Shown in pieces: positions 1-8,329 of a stretch of DNA of 24,218 nt. A model generated the notes under the pieces. That model did no database searches. It was not told the DNA's origin and worked only from the letters and a program-made list of their open reading frames with translations. The first letter of the stretch is position 1. Each line of letters opens with the position of its first letter. The DNA lies in the NCBI GenBank assembly GCA_964505725.1, contig CAZDJK010000013.1, forward strand, positions 1-24,218. The letters run 5' to 3'. The position numbers were made by a program, and so were the translations under genes. The stretch comes from CAVRJC01 sp964505725. GTDB taxonomy: Bacteria > Actinomycetota > Acidimicrobiia > IMCC26256 > DASPTH01.

Positions 1-921
1 ACGCTCATCAACCGCATCGACTGGCTCTCGAGCTTCGCCAACGAGGTGCCGTTCATCGCCGGGGCCGAACAGCTCATGGGGATCGAGGCACCGCCGCGCG
101 CCCTCTACATCCGAACCGTGCTCACCGAGCTCAGCCGCATCGCGACCTTTCTCCTCTTCCTCGGCGAGATGGGACTGCAGGTGGGCGCGCTCACGCCGGC
201 CTTCTACGGGTTCCGCGACCGCGAGCACGTCCTCAACCTCATCGAGGGCGCCACGGGAGGCCGCTTCCACCCCAACTTCAACCGGATCGGCGGCCTGAAG
301 GAAGACCTGCCGTGGGGTTGGGTGAACGAGACCCGCACCGCGATGAAGATCGTCTTCGACGCCTGCGACACGTTCGAGGATCTGCTCGTGGGCAACGAGA
401 TCTTCGAGGCGCGCACCCGCTCCATCGGGATCATCCCGCCCGAGCTCGGCGCCGCGTACGGCGTGTCCGGCTCGAACCTCCGCGCGTCGGGCATCGACTG
501 GGACCTGCGCCGCGACGCCAAGCAGTACCTCGTGTACCCGGAGCTCGACTTCAAGGTGTGGACGCACCCCGACGGCGACTCGTTCGCCCGGTACTGGGTG
601 CGGTTGCAGGAGACGCGTGAGTCGGCGCGGATGGTGCTCCAGCTGCTCGAGCAGATGCCCTCGGGCCCGATCATGGCGAAAGTGCCGCGCATCATCAAGG
701 TGCCCGAGGGCGAGGTCTGGGTGGAGACGGAGAACCCACTCGGCCAGATGGGGTACTACATCGTGTCGAAGGGCGCGACCGGTCCCTTCCGCGTGAAGAT
801 CCGCTCGGCGTCGTTCAGCAACGTGTCGATCCTCCCGTGGCTGCTGCGCGGCGTGTTCGTGCCCGACGTGATCACGATCCTCGCGTCGCTCTACTTCATC
901 CTCGGGGACATCGACCGGTGA
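1..921 (+). CDS. nuoD: NADH-quinone oxidoreductase subunit D (5' partial)
   Basis: NuoD, the 49 kDa-type subunit of the peripheral arm of complex I, which helps form the quinone-reduction site. The reading frame is open from base 1, so the start lies upstream; about 306 residues are visible. Recognisable family segments are IDWLSSFANEV, GIEAPPRALYIRT, GGRFHPNFNRIGG and the C-terminal SLYFILGDIDR, which matches the usual VMGEVDR-like ending. The N-terminal third, which carries the quinone-site His and the arginine methylated in mitochondria, is outside the window. The TGA stop overlaps the GTG start of nuoH (GTGA), indicating translational coupling. nuoE, nuoF and nuoG, which usually follow nuoD, are absent here. 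Identification is secure from motifs and operon context. Confidence 0.96.
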   Translation, partial: TLINRIDWLSSFANEVPFIAGAEQLMGIEAPPRALYIRTVLTELSRIATFLLFLGEMGLQVGALTPAFYGFRDREHVLNLIEGATGGRFHPNFNRIGGLKEDLPWGWVNETRTAMKIVFDACDTFEDLLVGNEIFEARTRSIGIIPPELGAAYGVSGSNLRASGIDWDLRRDAKQYLVYPELDFKVWTHPDGDSFARYWVRLQETRESARMVLQLLEQMPSGPIMAKVPRIIKVPEGEVWVETENPLGQMGYYIVSKGATGPFRVKIRSASFSNVSILPWLLRGVFVPDVITILASLYFILGDIDR

Positions 922-1955
922 TCTCACTCGGGATCGACATCGGTTGGGGGGCGACGCTCGCGATCAAGACGATCGTGATCCTCGCCATCGTCCCCGCCAC
1001 CGCGCTCGTGCTCGGCTACGTGTTCCTGCTCAAGGTCATGAGCCACATGCAGAGCCGGCTCGGACCCATGGATCCGGGCGGCTTCCACGGCTGGTTCCAG
1101 CTCATCGGCGACGGCATCAAGTTCATCCAGAAGGAAGACGTGATGCCCATCGAGGCCGACCGGCCGGTCTTCGCCTTCGCGCCGGTCGTCGTGGTGATCT
1201 CGACCTTCCTCGTGTTCGTCGTGATCCCCACCGGTCCCGACCTCGTGGTGAAGAACCTCAATGTCGGCGTGTTCTACGCGTTGGCAGTGTCGAGCCTCTC
1301 GGTGATCGGCGTCCTCATGGCCGGGTGGGCGAGCGCGAACAAGTTCTCGCTGCTCGGTGCGTTGCGCGCTGCCGCACAGCTCATCGCGTACGAGCTGCCA
1401 CTGCTCCTCGCGGTGGTCGGGGTGGTCGTGCAGGCGAGCACGATGAGCCTCCAGGGGATCGTGGCGGCGCAGAGCACGGGATCGATCTTCGGCTGGAGCG
1501 GCGTCGGCTTCCCGTTCATCCTCACGCAGTTCATCGGGTTCGGGCTCTTCCTCGTGGCATCGCAGGCGGAGCTGACCCAGACCCCCTTCGACATGCCCGT
1601 CGCCGAGAGCGAGCTCGTCGCGGGCTACATGGTCGAGTACACGGGCTTCCGCTTCCTGTTCTTCTTCATCGGGGAGTTCGGCACCGCGTTCGCGTTCGCC
1701 GCGATCGCCGCCACGCTCTTCCTGGGCGGGTGGGCGCTCCCGGCTTCCTGGGGCCTGTCCGTCGGCGTGATGCGAGTGCTCGGACCGGTGGTGCTCTTCA
1801 CCAAGGTCATGCTCGTGGCCTTCCTCATGTTCTGGGTGCGCTTCACCTACCCGCGCCTGCGGGAGGACCAGCTGCAGTCCCTGGCGTGGAAGGTGCTGAT
1901 CCCGATCGGCCTCGCCAACATCGTCCTCACGGGGATCTTCAAGGTGGCCTTCTGA
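918..1955 (+). CDS. nuoH: NADH-quinone oxidoreductase subunit H
   Basis: NuoH (ND1 homologue) is the membrane subunit that joins the quinone chamber to the proton-pumping arm. About 345 residues with multiple hydrophobic helices. Family signatures are SRLGPMDPGG followed by IGDGIKFIQKED on the first cytoplasmic loop, and TPFDMPVAESELVAGYMVEY, the acidic loop that lines the quinone access channel. An upstream ATG at 837 in the same frame lies inside nuoD and would add an arginine-rich shadow peptide, so GTG at 918, overlapping the nuoD TGA, is chosen; the protein then begins ISLGIDIGWG. The stop overlaps the nuoI ATG by one base (TGATG). Confidence 0.95.
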   Translation: MISLGIDIGWGATLAIKTIVILAIVPATALVLGYVFLLKVMSHMQSRLGPMDPGGFHGWFQLIGDGIKFIQKEDVMPIEADRPVFAFAPVVVVISTFLVFVVIPTGPDLVVKNLNVGVFYALAVSSLSVIGVLMAGWASANKFSLLGALRAAAQLIAYELPLLLAVVGVVVQASTMSLQGIVAAQSTGSIFGWSGVGFPFILTQFIGFGLFLVASQAELTQTPFDMPVAESELVAGYMVEYTGFRFLFFFIGEFGTAFAFAAIAATLFLGGWALPASWGLSVGVMRVLGPVVLFTKVMLVAFLMFWVRFTYPRLREDQLQSLAWKVLIPIGLANIVLTGIFKVAF

Positions 1956-2437
1956 TGAAGATGCCGAAGCTGCCCGGCGTGGTGAGCGGGCTCGGGGTCA
2001 CGCTCAAGACGATGATGCGACCCGCGGTCACGGTGCAGTACCCGCACGAGCGTGAGGATCCGCCCACGCGCGCACGCGGCGTGATCGCGCTCAAGGAGGA
2101 GAACTGCACGGTCTGCATGCTCTGCGGCCGGTCGTGTCCCGACTGGTGCATCTACATCGAGGGGCACAAGGAGAAGCGCCCGCCCCGTCGCGAGGGCGGT
2201 CGTGATCGCACGGTCAGCGTGCTCGACCGCTTCGACATCGACTACGCGCTCTGCATGTACTGCGGCATCTGCGTCGAGGTGTGCCCGTTCGACGCGCTGT
2301 TCTGGAGCCCGGAGTTCGAGTACTCCGAGTCCAACATCGCCCGGCTGCTCCACGACAAGCGCAAGCTCGGCGAGTGGATGGAGACCGTCCCGGAACCGGA
2401 GCCGCTCGAGATCGGTGCGGAGGCCAAGAAGAAGTGA
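1955..2437 (+). CDS. nuoI: NADH-quinone oxidoreductase subunit I, 2x[4Fe-4S]
   Basis: NuoI (TYKY homologue) carries the two [4Fe-4S] clusters N6a and N6b that pass electrons to NuoB and quinone. 160 residues. Two ferredoxin motifs are intact: CTVCMLCGRSCP and CMYCGICVEVCP, each CxxCxxCxxxCP. The start ATG at 1955 overlaps the nuoH stop; the much longer open frame running upstream from 944 is an arginine-rich shadow of nuoH and is rejected. The C-terminus is lysine-rich and ends just at the nuoJ start (AAGTGA). With no NuoEFG encoded alongside, NuoI may be the point where a ferredoxin-type donor delivers electrons, as proposed for other 11-subunit complexes; that is inference. Confidence 0.95.
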   Translation: MKMPKLPGVVSGLGVTLKTMMRPAVTVQYPHEREDPPTRARGVIALKEENCTVCMLCGRSCPDWCIYIEGHKEKRPPRREGGRDRTVSVLDRFDIDYALCMYCGICVEVCPFDALFWSPEFEYSESNIARLLHDKRKLGEWMETVPEPEPLEIGAEAKKK

Positions 2438-2958
2438 TCCCGGTGCTCGCCACGAACGTGGCGGTCGACGTGGCGTTCTGGATCCTCGCGATCGCGATGG
2501 GCGCGGCCGCGATCGGCGTCGTCCGCTCCCAGAACATCGTCCACGCCGCCCTGTACCTCGTGGTCGTGCTCGCCGGAGCCGCCGCGCTCTACCTCCTCGT
2601 GGCGGCCGAGTTCGTCGCGTGGGTGCAGGTGCTGATCTACATCGGCGCGATCGTGATCCTGTTCCTGTTCGGGATCATGCTCACCCGGGCGCCGATGCGC
2701 TCGACGGGCAGCCTCGACAACACCCAGCGTTGGGCCTCGGCGGTGGTGGGCCTGTTCCTCTTCGGCGTGATCACGGCGCTGCTCGTCGACGCGTACGGCG
2801 GAAAGGAGATCAAGCTGAAGGGCAGCCTGGTCGTGCTCGGCAACTCGAGCACGGTGGCGTCGTCGATGTTCCGCTCCTACCTCGTGCCCTTCGAAGTGGT
2901 GTCCATGCTCCTGCTCGCGGCGCTCGTCGGCGCGGTCGTGATCGCGCGTCGGGACTGA
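2434..2958 (+). CDS. nuoJ: NADH-quinone oxidoreductase subunit J
   Basis: NuoJ (ND6 homologue), a small membrane-arm subunit. 174 residues from GTG at 2434, which overlaps the nuoI stop (GTGA). GTG at 2443 is a possible alternative. Five or so hydrophobic helices are visible, including the family-typical NIVHAALYLVVVLAGAAALY and WVQVLIYIGAIVILFLFGIM, the latter containing the pi-bulge helix region of TM3. A short hydrophilic segment (about residues 115-150) precedes the last helix. Identification rests on these segments plus position between nuoI and nuoK. Confidence 0.94.
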   Translation: MIPVLATNVAVDVAFWILAIAMGAAAIGVVRSQNIVHAALYLVVVLAGAAALYLLVAAEFVAWVQVLIYIGAIVILFLFGIMLTRAPMRSTGSLDNTQRWASAVVGLFLFGVITALLVDAYGGKEIKLKGSLVVLGNSSTVASSMFRSYLVPFEVVSMLLLAALVGAVVIARRD

Positions 2959-2963
2959 CCGCG

Positions 2964-3263
2964 ATGCTGCTCAACCAGTTCCTGATCCTCTCCGCGTTCC
3001 TCTTCTGCACCGGGATCTACGGCGTGCTCGCGCGCAGGAACGCGGTGCTCGTGCTCATGAGCATCGAGCTGATGCTGAACGCGGTCAACATCAACCTCGT
3101 CGCGTTCTCCGCCTTCCGTACCGCGGTCGCGGGCCAGGTGTTCGCCTTGTTCATCATCACCATCGCGGCGGCCGAGGTCGGCGTGGGGCTCGCCATCGTG
3201 CTCCTCATCTACCGGAACGAGCACACGTCCGATCTCGACGAGGTCGACGAGATGAGGGGTTGA
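2964..3263 (+). CDS. nuoK: NADH-quinone oxidoreductase subunit K
   Basis: NuoK (ND4L homologue), 99 residues with three transmembrane helices. The conserved membrane glutamates expected for the proton pathway are present in LVLMSIELMLNAVNIN and in IAAAEVGVGLAIVL. Start ATG 2964 lies five bases after the nuoJ stop. Length matches the family's usual 100 residues. The open frame upstream of 2964 is a shadow of nuoJ. Confidence 0.95.
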   Translation: MLLNQFLILSAFLFCTGIYGVLARRNAVLVLMSIELMLNAVNINLVAFSAFRTAVAGQVFALFIITIAAAEVGVGLAIVLLIYRNEHTSDLDEVDEMRG

Positions 3264-3270
3264 GCCCGAG

Positions 3271-5280
3271 GTGCTGAACAACGCCTGGATCATCCCCGCG
3301 CTCCCCGCGCTGGCGTTCGTCCTCATCCTGCTCTTCGGCAAGCGGGTACCCGGAGGGGGCGCCGGGATCGGGATCGCCGCCGTCGGCGCGTCCTTCGTGC
3401 TGTCGGTGGTGGCCGCCGTGCAGTGGATCCACCGCGCCGACACGATCGAGAAACCGGCGGCGCTGGTGCACTCGATCACGTGGTGGCAGAACGGCGCGGT
3501 GAAGTTCGGCGTCGGCACCCGCATCGACGGGCTCGCCGCGATGATGATGTTCGTCGTCACGCTGATCTCGTTGCTCGTGCACATCTACTCGACGGCGTAC
3601 ATGCGTCACGACGAGCGCTTCACGCACTACTTCGCGATGCTCAGCCTCTTCACCGCGTCGATGCTGCTGCTCGTCGTCGCCGACAACACCCTGGTGATGC
3701 TCGTCGGTTGGGAGGGCGTCGGCCTGTGCTCCTTCGTGCTGATCGGGCACTGGTGGGAGGACCAGCCGAACAGCAACGCCGCGCTGAAGGCGTTCCTCAC
3801 GACCCGCACCGGCGACATCGGGCTGATGATCGGCATCATCATCACGTTCTTCGCCGCCGGCACGTTCAGCATCGGCGGGATCAACGCCTACGCGGTCAGC
3901 CGGGGCGCCGACCACGGGCTGCTCCTGGCCGCCGCCATCTGCCTCTTCATCGGCATCATCGGCAAGAGTGGGCAGTTCCCCCTCCACACGTGGCTGCCCG
4001 ACGCCATGGCGGGGCCCACGCCGGTCTCGGCGCTCATCCACGCGGCAACCATGGTGGTCGCAGGCGTGTACCTCGGCGCGCGCCTCTACCCCGTGTTCTT
4101 CAACGGGTTCTCCATCGCCGCCGGCGGCGTGAACTTCATGGCGCTCATCGGCGGGATCACCATCATCATCGGAGCGGTGCTCGCCTTCGTCCAACGCGAC
4201 ATCAAGAAGGTGCTCGCATACTCGACCATCAGTCAGCTCGGTTACATGGTGATGGCACTCGGGGTGGGGGCCTGGACCGCCGCGGTGTTCCACCTCTTCA
4301 CGCACGCGTTCTTCAAGGCGCTGCTCTTCCTCGGCGCCGGGTCGGTGAGCGAGTCGGGATCGCACCACTCGTTCGACATGAAGAGCGACATGGGCGGCCT
4401 GCGCAAGTTCATGCCGATCACGTTCTGGACCTTCATCATCGGCTCGCTCGCGCTCGCGGGCATCTTCCCGCTCGCGGGGTTCTGGTCGAAGGACGAGATC
4501 CTCGTGGTCGCGGGCAAGAGCGGCTACAACGCGTTCCTCGTCGTAGGACTGGTCGGGGCGTTCCTCACCGCCGCCTACATGACGCGCTGCGTGTACCTCA
4601 CGTTCTTCGGCGAGTTCCGGGGCCACGGCGAGCCGCACGAGTCCGAGCCCCTCATCACCGTCCCCCTGATCGTCCTGTCGATCTTCTCGATCTTCGCCGG
4701 GTTCGTGAACGCCGGCGCGTCCCCGCTCGACATCCACAACTTCGAGGAGTGGCTGGAGCCGAAGGTCGCGTTCCCGTCGCTGCAACACCCCGCGTTCTCC
4801 AACGTCGCCGCGCTCGTGTCGGTCACGGTCGCCGTCGTCGGGATCGGGATCGCCGCGTACTTCTTCTTCCGACTGGAGGAGTTCGGTCGCTTCCGCGGGC
4901 TCACGCAACGCAACAAGGTCGCTCACGCGGGTTATGCGTTCCTCGAGAACAAGTACTACCTCGACTACCTGTACGAGGACGTCATCGTCGCCGGAATCAG
5001 CGGCCCGATCGCGCGCGGTGCGTACTGGTTCAACCAGAACGTGATCGACAAGGTCGTCAACGGGATCGGGGTCGGCGCCAAGATGCTCGGTCGATTCACG
5101 TACGACGTGATCGACCAGAAGGTGGTCGACGGCGCCGTGAACGAGGTGGCGGAGGCCACCGGCGACACCGGCGGGCTCCTGCGGTACCTGCAGTCGGGGC
5201 GCGTCCAGCGCTACGCCCTCTTGTTGTTCGGGGCGGTCGGCCTGCTCAGCTTGGCCCTGCTGATCGCCAACACCACCTGA
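3271..5280 (+). CDS. nuoL: NADH-quinone oxidoreductase subunit L
   Basis: NuoL (ND5 homologue) is the distal proton-pumping, antiporter-like subunit with the long lateral helix. 669 residues from GTG 3271. Key motifs are VGWEGVGLCSFVLIG, containing the conserved TM5 glutamate; GKSGQFPLHTWLPDAMAGPT with the conserved lysine; VSALIHAATMVVAGVYL; and FTHAFFKALLFLGAGSV. The region after about residue 500 is longer than in NuoM/NuoN, and the last ~20 residues (YALLLFGAVGLLSLALLIAN) form a terminal helix, consistent with the lateral-helix architecture. Eight bases separate it from nuoK. Confidence 0.96.
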   Translation: MLNNAWIIPALPALAFVLILLFGKRVPGGGAGIGIAAVGASFVLSVVAAVQWIHRADTIEKPAALVHSITWWQNGAVKFGVGTRIDGLAAMMMFVVTLISLLVHIYSTAYMRHDERFTHYFAMLSLFTASMLLLVVADNTLVMLVGWEGVGLCSFVLIGHWWEDQPNSNAALKAFLTTRTGDIGLMIGIIITFFAAGTFSIGGINAYAVSRGADHGLLLAAAICLFIGIIGKSGQFPLHTWLPDAMAGPTPVSALIHAATMVVAGVYLGARLYPVFFNGFSIAAGGVNFMALIGGITIIIGAVLAFVQRDIKKVLAYSTISQLGYMVMALGVGAWTAAVFHLFTHAFFKALLFLGAGSVSESGSHHSFDMKSDMGGLRKFMPITFWTFIIGSLALAGIFPLAGFWSKDEILVVAGKSGYNAFLVVGLVGAFLTAAYMTRCVYLTFFGEFRGHGEPHESEPLITVPLIVLSIFSIFAGFVNAGASPLDIHNFEEWLEPKVAFPSLQHPAFSNVAALVSVTVAVVGIGIAAYFFFRLEEFGRFRGLTQRNKVAHAGYAFLENKYYLDYLYEDVIVAGISGPIARGAYWFNQNVIDKVVNGIGVGAKMLGRFTYDVIDQKVVDGAVNEVAEATGDTGGLLRYLQSGRVQRYALLLFGAVGLLSLALLIANTT

Positions 5281-5305
5281 TGTCCGTGTCAAGGGGAATG
5301 AGTCG

Positions 5306-6859
5306 ATGAACTGGTTCGACGATTGGGCACTCACCCTGGCGGTGTTCATACCGCTCGTGGGGATGGCGATCGTGCTCCTCATCCCGCGTGCCGAGGAGCA
5401 GCTGATCAAGTGGGTCACGCTGGTCGCGACCATCGCCTCCCTCGGCGTCGGCATCGCGATCCTCGCCGACTTCGACTACGACAAGGCTGGGCTCCAGTTC
5501 GTCGTGAACGAGAAGTGGATCCCCGTGATCCACAGCCGGTACCACATGGGGATCGACGGGATCTCGCTCCCGTTGCTCATCCTGTCGATGTTCATCACCG
5601 TCGCGTGCGTCATCTACTCGTGGAACCACTTCCCCGACCCGCACAACCCCAAGGCGTTCCTGGCCCTCGTGCTGCTCCTCGAAGTGGGCATGAACGGCAC
5701 GTTCGTGGCCCAGGATCTGATCCTCTTCTTCGTGTTCTTCGAGGTGGTCCTCCTCCCGATGTTCTTCATGATCGGGGTGTGGGGAGGACCCAACCGCGAG
5801 TACGCCTCCATCAAGTTCTTCCTGTTCACCCTGTTCGGGTCGGCGATGATGCTCCTGAGCTTCCTCGCGCTCTTCTTCCTCTCGAAGGTCCACACCTTCG
5901 ACATGGTCACGCTGACCCGCCTTCACGGTTCGGGCATCGCGCACAGCACCGAGGTGCTGCTCTTCGCCGGCTTGTTCCTCGGCTTCGCGATCAAGGTGCC
6001 GATGTTCCCGTTCCACACCTGGCTTCCCGACGCCCATACCGAGGCGCCGACCGTCGGCTCGGTGCTCCTCGCCGCCATCCTCCTGAAGCTCGGCGCGTAC
6101 GGCTTCATCCGGATCGCGCTCCCGATGCTCCCGAGCGGAGCACAGACGTGGGCGCCATGGCTCGGTCTCCTCGCGGTGGTCGGGATCATCTACGGCGCGC
6201 TCTGCTGCCTCGCCCAACGCGACATGAAACGGCTGATCGCGTTCTCGTCCGTCGCGCACATGGGCTTCGTCATGCTCGGCATCGCGACCCTCACGACGTT
6301 CGGGATCAACGCCGCGCTCTTCGGCATGGTCGCGCACGGCCTCATCACCGGCATGCTCTTCTTCCTCGCGGGGTCGGTGCAGGAGCGCTACGGCACACGC
6401 GAGATCAGCCGTCTCGGCGGGCTGCTCACCCAGGCGCCGCACCTCGGGTGGATCCTCGGCTTCTGCGCCATGGCGTCGCTCGGCCTCCCCGGCCTCGCCG
6501 GGTTCTGGGGTGAGTTCCCGGCGCTGCTCTCGGCGTACAACCCGACCAACCCCAACGGCCTCTGGGGTGGCGGTGCCGGCACGCTCTGGACGTTCCGCAC
6601 CTACCTGGTGATCGGCGCCATCGGAACCGTGCTCGCCGCCGGCTACCTGCTGTGGATGCTTCAGCGGGTGGCGTTCGGCCGGGTCAAGGGAGAGTTCGAG
6701 GCGGTCCACGTGCACGACGTGCACGGCCTCGAGTGGGTCACCTGGGCGCCGATCCTGCTCCTCATCGTGGTCCTCGGGTTCTACCCGAACATCCTGTTCC
6801 AGACCTTCGATCCCGCGGTGACCCAGCTCGTCGCGGGGATCACCCGGGCGGTGCGTTGA
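5306..6859 (+). CDS. nuoM: NADH-quinone oxidoreductase subunit M
   Basis: NuoM (ND4 homologue), antiporter-like proton-pumping subunit, 517 residues, about 14 helices. Motifs include DLILFFVFFEVVLLPMFFMI (TM5 glutamate), KVPMFPFHTWLPDAHTEAPT with the conserved lysine and WLPDAH signature, and VAHGLITGMLFFLAGSVQER. ATG 5306 is preceded by AAGGGG about ten bases upstream; the nearby ATG at 5298 opens only a two-codon frame. Its final codons overlap the nuoN start. Confidence 0.96.
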   Translation: MNWFDDWALTLAVFIPLVGMAIVLLIPRAEEQLIKWVTLVATIASLGVGIAILADFDYDKAGLQFVVNEKWIPVIHSRYHMGIDGISLPLLILSMFITVACVIYSWNHFPDPHNPKAFLALVLLLEVGMNGTFVAQDLILFFVFFEVVLLPMFFMIGVWGGPNREYASIKFFLFTLFGSAMMLLSFLALFFLSKVHTFDMVTLTRLHGSGIAHSTEVLLFAGLFLGFAIKVPMFPFHTWLPDAHTEAPTVGSVLLAAILLKLGAYGFIRIALPMLPSGAQTWAPWLGLLAVVGIIYGALCCLAQRDMKRLIAFSSVAHMGFVMLGIATLTTFGINAALFGMVAHGLITGMLFFLAGSVQERYGTREISRLGGLLTQAPHLGWILGFCAMASLGLPGLAGFWGEFPALLSAYNPTNPNGLWGGGAGTLWTFRTYLVIGAIGTVLAAGYLLWMLQRVAFGRVKGEFEAVHVHDVHGLEWVTWAPILLLIVVLGFYPNILFQTFDPAVTQLVAGITRAVR

Positions 6860-8322
6860 ACCCTCACGTCGACTTCCACGCGATCGCGCCGCTGATCGTC
6901 CTCACCGCGACGATCGTCGTCGTGCTCATCGCGGATCTGGTCTGGCCCGACCGCTCGCGCTTCGTCTCGTCGAGGATCGCGTCGCTGGGTGTGCTCGGCG
7001 CGTTGATCCCCGTGATCACGCTCGCGGTCGACGGCAGCACCCGCACCCTCTTCGGCGGCGCGTTCGTGATCGACGCCTACGCGCTCGCGCTCGACGGATT
7101 TTTCCTCGTCGTCGCCTACGTCACCATTCTCATGTCGGTCAACTACATCGGCGAGGGCGACTACTACCAGGGGGAGTTCTACTTCCTGCTCCTCACCTCG
7201 GTGCTCGGCATGTTGGCGATGGCGTCCGCTCGCGACCTGATCTCGATCTTCGTCGCACTGGAGACCATCACCATCCCGACCTTCGTGCTGGCCGGTTGGC
7301 GCAAGCACGACGAGCGTTCGAACGAGGCCGCGATCAAGTACTTCCTGATCGGTGTGCTGTCGTCGGCGATCATGCTCTACGGCATGTCGCTCGTGTTCGG
7401 CGAGACGGGCTCCACGCTCCTGGTCGATATCCGCGCGTACATCGCCAACCCGCACCACTCCACGTCGGCGCTCTTCGCGGTCGCGATCTTCCTCACCCTC
7501 GCGGGCTTCGCGTTCAAGGTGAGCGCGGTGCCGTTCCATTTCTGGACGCCCGACACCTACGAGGGCGCGCCCACACCGGTCGCCGCGTTCCTGTCGGTCG
7601 CCTCCAAGGCAGGTGGCTTCGTCGCGTTGCTCACGATCGTGTACGTGGGCTTCTTCCCGTCGCAGGACTCGTGGGAGCCGGTGCTGTGGGTCCTCGCCGC
7701 CGCCTCGATGCTGTTCGGCAACCTGGTCGCCCTGCGCCAGACCAACCTCGTGCGCATGCTGGCCTACTCCTCGATCGCGCAAGGCGGATTCATCCTGGTG
7801 CCGCTCGCGGTCGCGGGCGATGCCGGCGCGGCGCGGTCGTCGTTCGAGGCAGTGGTGATCTACCTCCTCATCTACGGCGCCATGAACCTCGGCGCGTTCG
7901 CGTGCGTCATCGCGGTGGCGCGCCGTACCCGCTCGGCCGAGATCGACAGCTACGCGGGCCTCGGGGTCACGTCACCCGGGCTCGCCACCACGATGACGAT
8001 CTTCCTGTTCTCGCTCGCCGGGATCCCGCCGTTCGCGGGGTGGTTCGCCAAGTTCGTGATGTTCCGGTCGGTGCTCGACGCCCACTCGCCCACCGCGGTC
8101 GTGCTCGGGGTCATCGCCGCGGTCGCGTCGGTCATCGCGTTCTTCTACTACGCACGCGTGGCGCGCAAGATGTGGTTCGACGCGCCGCCGGAGGGAGCGA
8201 CCCGCATCGCACTGCCGGCGGCGCTGAACGTCGCCATCGGCATCACTGTCGCGATCGTGGTGGTCGTCGGCGTGTACCCGCAGGTCTTCGCCCGTATCGG
8301 CGAGCTCTCGTTCCCGATCTGA
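6856..8322 (+). CDS. nuoN: NADH-quinone oxidoreductase subunit N
   Basis: NuoN (ND2 homologue), the third antiporter-like subunit, 488 residues. Motifs include SIFVALETITIPTFVLAGW (TM5 glutamate), FKVSAVPFHFWTPDTYEGAP with the conserved lysine, and NLVRMLAYSSIAQGGFIL. No ATG or GTG fits the mature N-terminus. TTG at 6856 overlaps the nuoM stop (TTGA) and gives the expected hydrophobic beginning NPHVDFHAIAPLIVL; the upstream frame from 6652 is a shadow of nuoM. This is the last nuo gene; the methyltransferase gene follows after seven bases. Confidence 0.95.
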   Translation: MNPHVDFHAIAPLIVLTATIVVVLIADLVWPDRSRFVSSRIASLGVLGALIPVITLAVDGSTRTLFGGAFVIDAYALALDGFFLVVAYVTILMSVNYIGEGDYYQGEFYFLLLTSVLGMLAMASARDLISIFVALETITIPTFVLAGWRKHDERSNEAAIKYFLIGVLSSAIMLYGMSLVFGETGSTLLVDIRAYIANPHHSTSALFAVAIFLTLAGFAFKVSAVPFHFWTPDTYEGAPTPVAAFLSVASKAGGFVALLTIVYVGFFPSQDSWEPVLWVLAAASMLFGNLVALRQTNLVRMLAYSSIAQGGFILVPLAVAGDAGAARSSFEAVVIYLLIYGAMNLGAFACVIAVARRTRSAEIDSYAGLGVTSPGLATTMTIFLFSLAGIPPFAGWFAKFVMFRSVLDAHSPTAVVLGVIAAVASVIAFFYYARVARKMWFDAPPEGATRIALPAALNVAIGITVAIVVVVGVYPQVFARIGELSFPI

Positions 8323-8329
8323 TCCGTCG

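Noticed and set aside
944..1954. Upstream extension of the nuoI frame
   Set aside because: Arg-rich shadow of nuoH; NuoI homology starts at the ATG overlapping the nuoH stop.
3205..5454. 749-residue open frame antisense to nuoL
   Set aside because: Arg/Glu/Asp/His-rich composition typical of an antisense frame in high-GC coding DNA; nuoL on the other strand is unmistakable.
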